Assembly: GCA_964573295.1 (NCBI GenBank)
Contig: CAZNJE010000001.1
Location: 124,001 to 188,000, forward strand
DNA from: CAYQJL01 sp964573295
Lineage (GTDB): Bacteria; Eisenbacteria; RBG-16-71-46; CAIMUX01; WJJG01
DNA: 64,000 nt
Reading direction: 5' to 3'
Part shown: in pieces, positions 9,436 to 17,991 of the stretch
How positions within the stretch are numbered: the stretch's first letter is position 1
Layout of the letters: the number at the start of each line of letters is the position of its first letter
The notes under the pieces: model-generated
Databases searched by the model: none
Seen by the model: the letters and a program-made list of their open reading frames with translations, nothing else
What the model was told of the DNA's origin: nothing
Translations under genes and position numbers: made by a program

Positions 9436-10056
9436 CTAAAATTCGATGGTGTTCACCGCGCGGAGCCAACCCCAGGTGTTGTTGGTCGGATGCGTACGCT
9501 TATCCACCCAGCGGGAGATGTACCACAGGCCCGAGCCGTTGTCCTCGAACCACAGGTCCACCGTTCCCGAGTAGGTCGCCTCCGCCCCGGGCTTCGTGAA
9601 GACCAGGCTATAGCCCAGGTCCTGGTAGTAGCGCTCACTGACCGACTCGTCGACCGAGTCGGTCTCGGCGGTGAAGAGCCACTCCACATCGACCTCGGTC
9701 GCCTCGCCGGAGGCATCGATGATCCCGGCCATGCGTTGCTCTTCTTGTTCGCCGGTCCAGTTCGTGAACAGGCTCAGGTCCCCGAGCTCCGCCTCGTCGG
9801 TCACATCGAAAACCAGCTCGAAAGGCCCACCTTCGTTGAACGAGCGCCCGTAGTTCGATAGCTGTTTGGCCTCTAGGGCACGCTCCATGTTCCCGAGGGC
9901 GTCGCCCAGGGTAGTCGGATCCACCCAGCGTACGCTTTCTCCGCCGCCGCCAGGATCTCCCGCCTCGCGCGGGTCGAAGATGCATCCGGCACCCAGCAGA
10001 CTAGCCATTGCCAGGGCCGCCGGCACGGTCAGGTGTCGAGGAAGGAAGACTCTCAT
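9436..10056 (-). CDS. lipoprotein of unknown function, paralogue-like to the neighbouring lipoprotein
   Basis: About 206 aa. The signal peptide ends LLGAGC, a lipobox, followed by a short Gly-rich tether. The domain begins TTLGDALGNMERALEAKQLS and ends LWFEDNGSGLWYISRWVD, matching the layout of the lipoprotein at 8561-9196. Its ATG overlaps the stop of the beta-barrel gene by ATGA, which implies translational coupling. It may therefore be a periplasm-facing partner of that barrel. Function unknown. Confidence 0.72.
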   Translation of the reverse strand: MRVFLPRHLTVPAALAMASLLGAGCIFDPREAGDPGGGGESVRWVDPTTLGDALGNMERALEAKQLSNYGRSFNEGGPFELVFDVTDEAELGDLSLFTNWTGEQEEQRMAGIIDASGEATEVDVEWLFTAETDSVDESVSERYYQDLGYSLVFTKPGAEATYSGTVDLWFEDNGSGLWYISRWVDKRTHPTNNTWGWLRAVNTIEF

Positions 10057-11999
10057 TTGAACGTCTTCTCCAGACTCGCGTTCACGCGGTAGAAATCGTC
10101 CTTGACGCTGCTGTTGATGCGCTCGGCCGAGGCCCGCAGGCGAATCCCGTTCGCAAAATCGTGGGTGATGCCGGCCTCGGCGGTGAACTCGTACTTCTCG
10201 GTCGTCCGCGTCGTGTTGGTCGACAGGGTGGTGCTGTAACTGAGGTCGATGATCTCCTCGGCCGCCAGATACACGCCCTTGATGATGTCGTATTTCATCC
10301 CGATGCGCATGTTCTGCGTCAAACGCTCGCGGCTCTTGCTGTAGGTGCGGACGCGCGAATCGTCCGAGTACAGATAGGCGCCACTGTCATTGCGCTTGAA
10401 GCTGTGCTGCACGCGGACCTCGGTATTGTCGTAAACCGGGATCATGAGTTCGGTGACCACCCGGTTGTTTCGGGTCAGGGAGTTCTGCGCCTCGTTGAAT
10501 ACGTAGAACGTGTAGGTGGCCCCCAGCTGCAACGTTTGGGTGATGGAGACATCGAAGGGCAAGAGCATCGTGTACTTGCCCTGCACGTTGTAGTCCTCCT
10601 TGCGCTGCGTCTCGATGGCGGACTCGTCGGGCACCTCGATCGTCTCTTCGGTATTGGTGGTGTAGCTGACATTGGCATTGAAAGTGTCCGAGGGGCGGTA
10701 CTTGAGGGTCGCGGTGATCTCGGACCGCAGACGGTCCTTGTCGAGTTGCTCGTTGTCGTAGAGGTCTTGGGTCAGTGATTCCTTGTACTTGCCCACGAAT
10801 TCGATCTTGCGACCGAAGGACCGGCGCAACTCGGAGGAGAAGTCCAGTCGCGTCTGGTCGTAGGAATTGGTTCCCTCGGTGGCGACGCGCCCGTCGGCAC
10901 TGATGAAACGTGCACTCACCTCCGAGCCGGCGACCAGGGGGATTCGCCCGACCCCCGGCAGAGCGCCCAGGACATAGTAGGCGTCTATCATGATGTCATC
11001 GGTTGTGTTCTTCCGGGCGTTCGTGGCCAGCTCGTAGTCGGTCTCATTCTCATTGTTGTAGAACTCGACCATATAGCCAAACATTTTCTCGTACTCGCCA
11101 AAGAAACGGAAGGTCGTTGATTGCTGGAAGATCGACTTCGTCTCCTGCGCGCCTTCGGTAGATTGGTAGTACTGCGTGAGCGCATCAGAGTAGATCGCAT
11201 TGGCGGAGATCGACAACAGGCTGTAGCGGCTCCACTCCACCGCGCCGCGCATGTCCAGGCGGTGCGAACGATCCGTGTTATCCTGCTCGGTCAGCGTGAC
11301 CGACTCATCGTCGAATTCGTAACGGACCGTCTTGGATTCCTGCACGGTGTTGCCATAGGAGAAGCTACTGGTGACCGAAACGGACTTGCTCGGATCCCAA
11401 GCGGCATCCATGGCCGCGCCATTGGTCCAGCCGACGGCGGTCGTCGAGTCGGTCGAGGATCGCGTGCCGTAGCGTTCCTGTACGTTGACCTCGCGCAGAT
11501 AGCCGGTCGAGAGGTTGAGGTTGAGCCTGGAACGCTCCCCCTGGAGCAAGGTCAGGCGACTGGCCAGATCCACGGCATTATCGGTATTGGCACTCTTGGA
11601 GCGATCGGTGCTGTCCGAGAGGCGCTTGAACGCGGTCTCGAGCTTCAACGTGCCGATCGGGATCGAACGGCCGAAGTTCAGATAGAGCTTGTCGTCGCTA
11701 CGCTCGAAGTTGTTGCGACGTTCATTCTCCCGCCGTTGCGAGCTCATGCGCACGTCGAAATCGACATACCGGCTGGCGCGATCGAGGTTGAACGTCTGCT
11801 TCCAGTCGCGGTCGGACTCGCCCACCCTGTAATCGGTACGGTAAGAAGGCGCAAGTCCCCACTTGGCCAGCACCGAAGGCTCCCCGCTTGGCGACTGCCC
11901 CGCCGCCAGCCCTGTGCCCAGCAACCACGAGCCCGCCACGACGAGACCCCATCGCGTGGCTCGCTGCACCTGGTTTCGCCCTCGGATCGGACCACCCAT
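10053..11999 (-). CDS. putative outer-membrane beta-barrel protein
   Basis: About 648 aa. Start ATG 11999 is chosen because it gives a compact signal peptide (WGLVVAGSWLLGTGLAAG) and avoids overlap with the upstream gene. The mature protein has many alternating polar/aromatic strands, turns rich in Asp/Asn/Thr, almost no Cys, and a C-terminus RVNASLEKTF-K that resembles a barrel closing strand. No plug domain is evident. It lies between a sugar nucleotidyltransferase and a lipoprotein gene that overlaps its stop, so an envelope assembly role is possible. Substrate unknown. Confidence 0.7.
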   Translation of the reverse strand: MGGPIRGRNQVQRATRWGLVVAGSWLLGTGLAAGQSPSGEPSVLAKWGLAPSYRTDYRVGESDRDWKQTFNLDRASRYVDFDVRMSSQRRENERRNNFERSDDKLYLNFGRSIPIGTLKLETAFKRLSDSTDRSKSANTDNAVDLASRLTLLQGERSRLNLNLSTGYLREVNVQERYGTRSSTDSTTAVGWTNGAAMDAAWDPSKSVSVTSSFSYGNTVQESKTVRYEFDDESVTLTEQDNTDRSHRLDMRGAVEWSRYSLLSISANAIYSDALTQYYQSTEGAQETKSIFQQSTTFRFFGEYEKMFGYMVEFYNNENETDYELATNARKNTTDDIMIDAYYVLGALPGVGRIPLVAGSEVSARFISADGRVATEGTNSYDQTRLDFSSELRRSFGRKIEFVGKYKESLTQDLYDNEQLDKDRLRSEITATLKYRPSDTFNANVSYTTNTEETIEVPDESAIETQRKEDYNVQGKYTMLLPFDVSITQTLQLGATYTFYVFNEAQNSLTRNNRVVTELMIPVYDNTEVRVQHSFKRNDSGAYLYSDDSRVRTYSKSRERLTQNMRIGMKYDIIKGVYLAAEEIIDLSYSTTLSTNTTRTTEKYEFTAEAGITHDFANGIRLRASAERINSSVKDDFYRVNASLEKTFK

Positions 12000-12048
12000 C
12001 ACGCGCTTGTGTCTCTCCCGATACGCTTCAGACCCTGCCCAGCTCGTC

Positions 12049-12798
12049 CTAGAACCCCTTGGGCAGCGCACCCTTGTTTTTCGCCACCAGCAGGTTCGCC
12101 CGCAGCAGCGACTCGAATTGCCCCGCGTCGGTCCACCAACCCTCGAGGAAGTCGAAGGTCAGATCCCCGGTCGCGATGTAGCTGTTGTTGACGTCGGTAA
12201 TCTCGAGCTCGCCGCGCTGGGACGGCTCGAGACCATCGATGATCGAGAAAACCCGGTCATCGTACATGTAGATTCCGGTGACGGCATAGTGAGATTTGGG
12301 CTGCTTGGGCTTCTCCTCGATGCCCACCACACGGTCCCCGTCGACTTCGGCCACACCGAAGCGCTCGGGATCGGCAACCTCTTTCAGAAGAATCTTGGCA
12401 CCCTTCTCCTGCTCGCGATAGGCACGCACGTAGAGGCCGATGTCGTCCTCGATGATGTTATCGCCCAAGATAACGACCATCCGCTTCCCCTGGGCGTAGT
12501 AGCGCGCCAGCGCCAGCGCCGCGGCGATGCCGCCTTCCCCCTCCTGATAGACGTAGTCGAGATGGGTGAGGCCGAATGCCTTGCCGTTCCCGAGCAGCTT
12601 CAGGAAATCCCCGGCGCTGTTGCCGCCGGTCACGAGCAGGATGTCCCGGATCCCCGCGCGCACCAGCGTCTCGATCGGGTAGTAGATCATCGGCTTATCG
12701 TGCACCGGCAGGAGGTGCTTGTTGGTGACGTTGGTCAGGGGGCTGAGCCGAGTGCCCAGACCTCCCGCCAGTACGATTCCGATCATCCCCTCGGGCAT
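12049..12798 (-). CDS. sugar-phosphate nucleotidyltransferase (glucose-1-phosphate thymidylyltransferase-like)
   Basis: About 249 aa. The nucleotide-binding signature GIVLAGGLGTRLSPLT occurs near the start, then NKHLLPVHDKPMIYYPIE, ILLVTGG, VVILGDNI (metal-binding Asp), VAEVDGDRVVGIEEKPKQPK and WWTDAGQFESLL. These are RmlA/RfbA family features. RmlA is usually about 290 aa, so this is a short form lacking part of the C-terminal helices. It makes an activated sugar for envelope glycans, by family knowledge. ATG 12798 has GGAG/GGGGG upstream; TTG 12834 and ATG 12786 are alternatives. No other rml genes are adjacent. Confidence 0.85.
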   Translation of the reverse strand: MPEGMIGIVLAGGLGTRLSPLTNVTNKHLLPVHDKPMIYYPIETLVRAGIRDILLVTGGNSAGDFLKLLGNGKAFGLTHLDYVYQEGEGGIAAALALARYYAQGKRMVVILGDNIIEDDIGLYVRAYREQEKGAKILLKEVADPERFGVAEVDGDRVVGIEEKPKQPKSHYAVTGIYMYDDRVFSIIDGLEPSQRGELEITDVNNSYIATGDLTFDFLEGWWTDAGQFESLLRANLLVAKNKGALPKGF

Positions 12799-12830
12799 GC
12801 TGTCTTCCCCCTCTCCGTAGGCAGGCACAT

Positions 12831-13790
12831 TCAACGATCAGCCTCCTCATCCCGCGCCGTCCGGTACGCGCGTGCCAGGGCCGCGAAATCGGCCGCATCG
12901 CATTGCTCGGCCCGCACCCGCGGGTCGATCCCGGCAGAACGCACGATGGCATGGACGGCATCCCGAGACAAGTCCAGGGCGTGCGCCAAGGCCCCGGCCA
13001 GCATCTTGCGACGGTGCGCGAACGCGGCCCGTACAACACGCTCGTAGTCGGCCGCCGAAGGAACCTGTACCGGGGGCCTCTCCCAGGGCGTCAGCCGCAC
13101 GACGACCGACTCCACCTTCGGCATCGGCCAGAAGCAGGAGGCACCTACAGCCATTTCCTTCTCGACGCGGAAACGGTAGCCCGCCCACAGGGTCAGAGAA
13201 CCGTAGGCCCGACTCCCCGCGGTGGCCACCAGGCGATTGCCGTACTCGCGCTGCACCATGAACGAGCACCAGACGAACTGCTTCGCTTGCCTGATCGTCC
13301 ACTCGATGATGGGGGTCGTGATGGCATAGGGCAGGTTGCCCACCAGGACCGGCCGCCTCCCTCCAGCCACCTCCAGATCCGAAGCCGTCAACGCCAGCAC
13401 ATCGGCCTCGATCAACGACAGCTGCCCATCACCGATCTCGGAAGCGAAGCGGTCCCGCAGCAGCCCGCACAGCCGCGGATCCCGTTCGATGGCCCACACG
13501 CGCGCCCCACGCGCCAGCAGCTGGGCCGTCAGCGCTCCGGCGCCGGCCCCAATCTCAAATACCCCCGAGCCGGGCCCCAGATCCCAGCCCGCCACGAGCC
13601 GCTCGGCGACAGACGGCTGGATCAGGAAGTTCTGGCCCCACTGCTTGCGGGGCACGACGCCCATCGCTCGCAAGTGCGACTTGCTGTCGGTGAACCGCTT
13701 CGACGGCGACGGTGGGGGCGGGGGAGCGGGAGAAGGAGAGGGAGAGGGAGAGGGAGAGGGAGAGGGAGCAGGACGGTCCACGGAATTCAT
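12831..13790 (-). CDS. rsmA: 16S rRNA (adenine1518/1519-N6,N6)-dimethyltransferase RsmA (KsgA)
   Basis: About 319 aa. Motifs in order: QNFLIQPSVAERLV, the SAM-binding GVFEIGAGAGALT, an acidic ribose-binding region near AIERDPRL, LSLIEADVLAL and the catalytic NLPYAITTPIIEW. It dimethylates two adenines at the 3' end of 16S rRNA late in 30S assembly. The start at 13790 overlaps the tatD stop by ATGA. Residues 3-33 are an unusual Pro-Ser/Pro tract encoded by a hexanucleotide repeat and absent from typical RsmA, which starts near the KSHLRAMGVVPRKQWGQNF segment. Part of the ricT-tatD-rsmA order also known from Firmicutes. Confidence 0.95.
   Translation of the reverse strand: MNSVDRPAPSPSPSPSPSPSPAPPPPPSPSKRFTDSKSHLRAMGVVPRKQWGQNFLIQPSVAERLVAGWDLGPGSGVFEIGAGAGALTAQLLARGARVWAIERDPRLCGLLRDRFASEIGDGQLSLIEADVLALTASDLEVAGGRRPVLVGNLPYAITTPIIEWTIRQAKQFVWCSFMVQREYGNRLVATAGSRAYGSLTLWAGYRFRVEKEMAVGASCFWPMPKVESVVVRLTPWERPPVQVPSAADYERVVRAAFAHRRKMLAGALAHALDLSRDAVHAIVRSAGIDPRVRAEQCDAADFAALARAYRTARDEEADR
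13735..13764. repeat. hexanucleotide GGAGAG x5 in rsmA N-terminus
   Basis: Five perfect copies of a 6-bp unit plus a degenerate sixth. They encode (Pro-Ser)n on the minus strand. A 6-bp unit keeps the frame, so copy-number change would alter tail length rather than switch the gene off. Confidence 0.85.
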
Positions 13791-14560
13791 GCCCGCCCCC
13801 ATGGTAGATCGAAGAGTCCCGCGGCGTTCCGATCGGCGAGAGCTTCCAACTCACGCGCATCCATTTCCAGCCATTCGGCGACCTGCCGGGCCGTCACGAA
13901 GACGAAGGCCGGCTCGTTGCGACCCTTCCGATCGGGTGCCGGGCGCAGATAGGGGCAATCGGTCTCGAACAGGATCCGGTCCAGAGGTATCCCGGACAGC
14001 AGCCGCCGCCAGTGGTCGGGCGAGTAGGTCACCGCGCCCCCCAAACCGATATGGAAGCCCCGGGCCAGAACCGCCTCGAGCTCGGCGCGGCCGCCGGAGA
14101 AGCAGTGGAAGACCCCGCGCACCGCGCCGCGGCCTTCCTCGTCCAACAGCGCGAACATCTCGGGGAAGGCACTGCGGCAATGCATGACGAGCGGCAGTCC
14201 CGTTTCACGGGCCCACCCGATTTGGTGGCGGAAGAGCCGCCGCTGGTCCTCGAGAGGAGCGTAGTCACGATAGGTGTCGAGCCCGGTCTCCCCCACTGCC
14301 ACCGTCTCGGGTCGGCCGAGTTCACGTTCCAGGGTTTGCAGGTCCGCCAGCGACTCGCGCGAGGCCTCGTGCGGGTGGATTCCCACCGTGGCAACGATGC
14401 GCGGATCGGCCACGGCCAGCCGCCGCACGGCCGGATAGTCTCGCCGCGAGATGTTGACCTCGATGAAACCGGTCAGGCCGAGCGCGAAACCGGCCGCCAG
14501 GACCCGTTCGCGGTCGGCATCGTAGTGGGGCAGGTGAACGTGTGCATGCGTATCAATCAT
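13787..14560 (-). CDS. tatD: TatD family hydrolase (metal-dependent DNase)
   Basis: About 257 aa, the normal TatD length. The start ATG 14560 gives MIDTHAHVHLP with the HxH metal site at the very N-terminus; the 72 codons upstream are a shadow of ricT. Further motifs: VATVGIHPHEA, VGETGLD, HCRSAF, GVFHCFSGG and LFETDCPYLRP, covering the expected metal ligands. TatD proteins are Mg-dependent 3'-5' exonucleases and D-aminoacyl-tRNA deacylase-like enzymes. The start overlaps the ricT stop by 8 nt and the stop overlaps the rsmA start by 4 nt. Confidence 0.95.
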   Translation of the reverse strand: MIDTHAHVHLPHYDADRERVLAAGFALGLTGFIEVNISRRDYPAVRRLAVADPRIVATVGIHPHEASRESLADLQTLERELGRPETVAVGETGLDTYRDYAPLEDQRRLFRHQIGWARETGLPLVMHCRSAFPEMFALLDEEGRGAVRGVFHCFSGGRAELEAVLARGFHIGLGGAVTYSPDHWRRLLSGIPLDRILFETDCPYLRPAPDRKGRNEPAFVFVTARQVAEWLEMDARELEALADRNAAGLFDLPWGRA

Positions 14561-15512
14561 CGCCGGCCGGTTCCGAGGACAGCTTCTGGATGGGCTTGCC
14601 TCGCGCGCTGAGCTGGTCGATGTCGAGCGCAAAGACCTCCCCTTCGCCGGCCTCCACGACGACCCGGTGGTTCCCGACATCGTGGGCCTTGACAACGATC
14701 TCGCGCTTCTCGAACTGCCACCACGAACCCACCGGCGGGACCGCGCGCTGCGCTTTCTGGTAGGCCGCACACTCATAGGTCAAGCAGCACATCAGTCGGC
14801 CGCAAGCGCCTGAGATCTTGGCCGGATTGAGGCTTAGGTTCTGCTCCTTGGCCATCTTGAGCGTGACCGGCTCGAATTCGAGCAGGTGCGTGGTGCAGCA
14901 AAGACGCCGGCCGCACGGTCCGATGCCGTCGCACCGGCGGGCGGCGTCGCGCGCGCCCACCTGGCGGAGTTCGATCCGCGTGCGGAAGATGCTTGCCAGA
15001 TCGCGGACCAGCTCACGGAAATCGACCCGGCGTTCGGCCGTGAAGTAGAAGGTCACCCGGTTGCCGTCGAACTGAGTCTCGGCGTCGATGATCTTCATCT
15101 CGAGAGCGAAGTGCTCGGCCCGGCTGCGACAGATCTCGAGTGCTTCCTGATCTTCCTCGGCCAGCACGGTCAGGCGCGCCACCTCCTCGTCCGTGGCGAT
15201 ACGCAGGATCCCGCGCACGGGCTGTCCCTTGCGGCGCTTGAGAGGAGTACCGTCGCACAGGGCGATCCAGCCCAGATCTTTGCCGCGCTCGGCTTCGACC
15301 AGCACAGGGGTGCGGGGGGCCAAATCGATCTGGCGGGGATTGACGAAGACCTCCCGCCGACCGCCGCGAAAGGCCACGTGGTAGTAAGGTCCATCCGGAA
15401 TCGGGATGTCGCGGGGCTCGGGGCTGCGACGCCGGTTGCGCCGGCCAGCGGGCGGTCGTCCGTTGTGGCTGCCCGATCCAGGCTTGGTTTCATCTCTATC
15501 GGCCACTGCCAT
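14553..15512 (-). CDS. ricT: PSP1/RicT family regulatory protein
   Basis: About 319 aa. The PSP1 domain holds the paired Cys-rich signatures GPCGRRLCCTTHL and GACGRLMCCLTYE, typical of RicT/YaaT, which in Bacillus binds Fe-S clusters in a RicA-RicF-RicT complex that promotes RNase Y-dependent mRNA maturation. The N-terminal roughly 35 residues are basic and disordered. No RicA or RicF homologue is in the window, so the Bacillus role cannot be assumed. It sits between holB and tatD, an order conserved from Firmicutes to this lineage. ATG 15512 has AGAGGA upstream. Confidence 0.92.
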   Translation of the reverse strand: MAVADRDETKPGSGSHNGRPPAGRRNRRRSPEPRDIPIPDGPYYHVAFRGGRREVFVNPRQIDLAPRTPVLVEAERGKDLGWIALCDGTPLKRRKGQPVRGILRIATDEEVARLTVLAEEDQEALEICRSRAEHFALEMKIIDAETQFDGNRVTFYFTAERRVDFRELVRDLASIFRTRIELRQVGARDAARRCDGIGPCGRRLCCTTHLLEFEPVTLKMAKEQNLSLNPAKISGACGRLMCCLTYECAAYQKAQRAVPPVGSWWQFEKREIVVKAHDVGNHRVVVEAGEGEVFALDIDQLSARGKPIQKLSSEPAGDD

Positions 15513-15550
15513 GAAAGCATTCCTCTGGCACCGGGATGCCCCGGTACGAT

Positions 15551-16720
15551 CTATGTTGTTACACCGTCGCCACCGGTCAGGCGATTGACCCGGAGAAGAG
15601 CGACCTGCAAGGCCAGCAGCGGATTCACGTTCTGACCAATGGCCGCCAGCATCTCCTCCAGAATGGCGATCCGGCGTTTGATTTCAGCCACGGTGACCTG
15701 CTGGGCCCGGGCTTCGATACGCCTCTGCTGGTCCCGGTTGGCGATCCGATCGGCCGGCACACCGCCATGGACCAACAGGAGGTCCTCGTAGTAGCGCATT
15801 AGAACATCGACCAACAAGCCGGCCTGCTCGGGGTTCCAGTGCTTGCCCGGCGGCCGTTCGAGCGGACGCACCTTGGCGCGCACCGCCGAGAGGTCGGCAA
15901 GCTCGGTCTCGAACAAGTCCAGCGCCCGTGCTCGCTGGCTCAACAGATCCTCGGAGGCCATCGCCAGCGCCCGGCCCAAGCTCCCTTGGGCCAGCGCGGC
16001 CAGAACCTCGATCCCCTCGTCCCCGCCCCGGGGCAGGGCTGCACCGTGTTGCTTCCTCAACGTCTCGCGGATAAAGTCCGCTGGCACGGGTCGGAATCGT
16101 ATCCGCTGGCAGCGCGAGAGAATCGTGGGAAGGAGCTGCTGGGGATCACGACAGGTCAGAATCAGATACGTTCCGGCCTGCGGTTCCTCGATGAGCTTCA
16201 GCGCTGCCTGCGCCGCCTCGGGTGTCATGCGCTCGGCATCCCGGATGATGTCGACCCGGTTGCCCTTCCCCACCCGCGTCTTCGACGCCTCCGCCTTCAA
16301 GGCGCGGATCCGCTCGATCCCGATCGACGCATTCGGTGGAATCCCCCATGAATGGTAGGGATCGGCGGCAAAAGCTTCAAGAGTCTTCTGATGGTCGGCG
16401 TCCTCGGCACGGCCGGGCAACACCACGTGGACGTCGGGATGGGTGAACCGCGCCACCTGCCGGCAGGATGGGCAGTGGCCGCAGGGAGCCGCCTTCTCGC
16501 TGCACAAGAGCTGTTGGGCCAACCCGTGGGCAGCGCGGGTCTTCCCCACGCCGGCCGGTCCCCAGAGCAGGATGGCGTGGGCGGCACGACCGCGGGCATG
16601 CGCGCCTCGCAGCGCCTCGATCGCGATCTGCTGGTGCTTCACGCGGTCGAAGAGGGCCTCGCCGGCCCCCTGGCCCAAGTCGGGCTGGGATCCGGCCGTC
16701 CGGCGTCCCGAGTCTGTCAC
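15551..16720 (-). CDS. holB: DNA polymerase III subunit delta' (clamp loader)
   Basis: About 389 aa from a GTG at 16720 with AGGAGGG 5 nt upstream; the longer frame to 16831 would overlap envC. Walker A is GPAGVGKT, zinc-binding Cys are in CGHCPSC, and the sensor/SRC motif is seen in ILSRCQRIRF. The AAA+ module is followed by the C-terminal clamp-loader collar helices. It loads the sliding clamp together with DnaX and HolA. Unlike E. coli delta', which lacks a functional P loop, this copy keeps an intact-looking Walker A, as in many non-gamma-proteobacterial homologues. Confidence 0.93.
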   Translation of the reverse strand: MTDSGRRTAGSQPDLGQGAGEALFDRVKHQQIAIEALRGAHARGRAAHAILLWGPAGVGKTRAAHGLAQQLLCSEKAAPCGHCPSCRQVARFTHPDVHVVLPGRAEDADHQKTLEAFAADPYHSWGIPPNASIGIERIRALKAEASKTRVGKGNRVDIIRDAERMTPEAAQAALKLIEEPQAGTYLILTCRDPQQLLPTILSRCQRIRFRPVPADFIRETLRKQHGAALPRGGDEGIEVLAALAQGSLGRALAMASEDLLSQRARALDLFETELADLSAVRAKVRPLERPPGKHWNPEQAGLLVDVLMRYYEDLLLVHGGVPADRIANRDQQRRIEARAQQVTVAEIKRRIAILEEMLAAIGQNVNPLLALQVALLRVNRLTGGDGVTT

Positions 16721-16815
16721 CTCGACCCTCCTCTTCCCTCTGCGCAACACCCGGGCCGCTCCATCCAGTCTCGGCCGCCCGATGCGGTCTCCCACCGAAC
16801 CCGACGGTGCCGGTG

Positions 16816-17991
16816 CTAACGGCGGAGCCAACCCAACGGATCGACCGCCTCTTGGCCGCGGCGGATCTCGAAGTGCAGACAGCTGCCCTTCAGCGAGTCC
16901 GTATCCCCCACCCGCGCGACGGTCTGCCCAGAGGCTACCACTTCCCCGGGGGCCACATCGATGTGGGAAGCATGGGCATAGAGCGTAAAATCCCCCTGGC
17001 CGTGATCCAGGATCACGGTGCGCCCGTAGCCCCCCAGCCAGCCGGCGTAGGCCACCTTGCCGGCAGCCACAGCGAGAATGGCCGCCTGGGCCTCGGCGGC
17101 AATCTCGATCCCCTTCTGCTCGACGCGGGTGCCGTAGCGGGGATGGACATGGGTGCCGAACCTGGTCACCACCCGCCCCCGCGTGGGCCAGGGCAGCCGC
17201 CCGCGCAGCGGTCCCAGACCCTGGCCCGAAAACGACTCGGTGCTTCTCCGGGACTGCTCGATCAGCCGCTCGATCTCGGCCTGCGATACCTGCAGCTTCC
17301 GGGCCTGCTCCTCGTAGCGGGCAATCTCATCGCGCAACCGCTCGCGCGTCTGCTGCTGTGTGCGTTCCCGAGTGGCAACCTGGTTCAGTTCCGCCTGACG
17401 CTCGGCACGTAGGCGCGCGACCTGCTCCTGCCGCCTTCGGATCCCTTCGACATCGGCAGCCACCGCCTCACGCTGTTCGGCCACGGCCAGCACGCCCTCG
17501 CGAAGCTTCTTCACGGTCCGCCCCCAGTAGTGGGCGCGAGCGAAGATCTCCCCGAATGTGGCCGAGGAGACGATCAGCTCGGCCGCCTCCACGCTACCCA
17601 ATTTGTAATAGTGGCGCAGCGCCTCGCCCAACTCGCGCTGCAGGGCACCCAGGCGCGCTTCCCCGCGCTCGAGTTCACTCTGACGCGCCGCCAGATCGCG
17701 CTCGAGCGTCTGAGCTTGGAGTTCGAGAGTGTGGAGCAACCGCTCCGTGTTGGATCGCTCACGTTCCAGTTCGGCCAGGAGCTCCTCGACCACCGCGCCC
17801 TCGGCCTGAAGCTCGGCGATGCGGGCCCGGCTGGCCTCGAGCCGGGCCCGCAGGTCGGCCAGTTCGGCCTGGCGCTCCCGGATCAGGCCCTCGACCGAGC
17901 TGCCGCCGGCCACACCCGCGATCGCCAGCCAGGCGACCAAGCCACACAGCAGACCCACCAGGCCCCGGATGGACAGCCTCCTACGACGCAA
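16816..17991 (-). CDS. envC: EnvC-like murein hydrolase activator (degenerate LytM/M23 domain)
   Basis: About 391 aa from a TTG at 17991 with AGGAG upstream. A signal peptide (about 10-30) precedes a long coiled coil (about 30-245), then a LytM domain from about 265. The metal site is broken: the usual HxGxD is KGIE in QKGIEIAAE, and the HxH near the end is C-L-H in SCLHFEIRRG, while YAHAS keeps its His. This is the pattern of EnvC, a non-catalytic activator of cell-wall amidases controlled by FtsEX. The gene overlaps ftsX by 11 nt, directly supporting that partnership. Confidence 0.9.
   Translation of the reverse strand: MRRRRLSIRGLVGLLCGLVAWLAIAGVAGGSSVEGLIRERQAELADLRARLEASRARIAELQAEGAVVEELLAELERERSNTERLLHTLELQAQTLERDLAARQSELERGEARLGALQRELGEALRHYYKLGSVEAAELIVSSATFGEIFARAHYWGRTVKKLREGVLAVAEQREAVAADVEGIRRRQEQVARLRAERQAELNQVATRERTQQQTRERLRDEIARYEEQARKLQVSQAEIERLIEQSRRSTESFSGQGLGPLRGRLPWPTRGRVVTRFGTHVHPRYGTRVEQKGIEIAAEAQAAILAVAAGKVAYAGWLGGYGRTVILDHGQGDFTLYAHASHIDVAPGEVVASGQTVARVGDTDSLKGSCLHFEIRRGQEAVDPLGWLRR

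Noticed and set aside
14561..14776. longer TatD start
   Set aside because: Adds 72 Arg/Ser-rich residues overlapping ricT; the family starts at the HxH motif.
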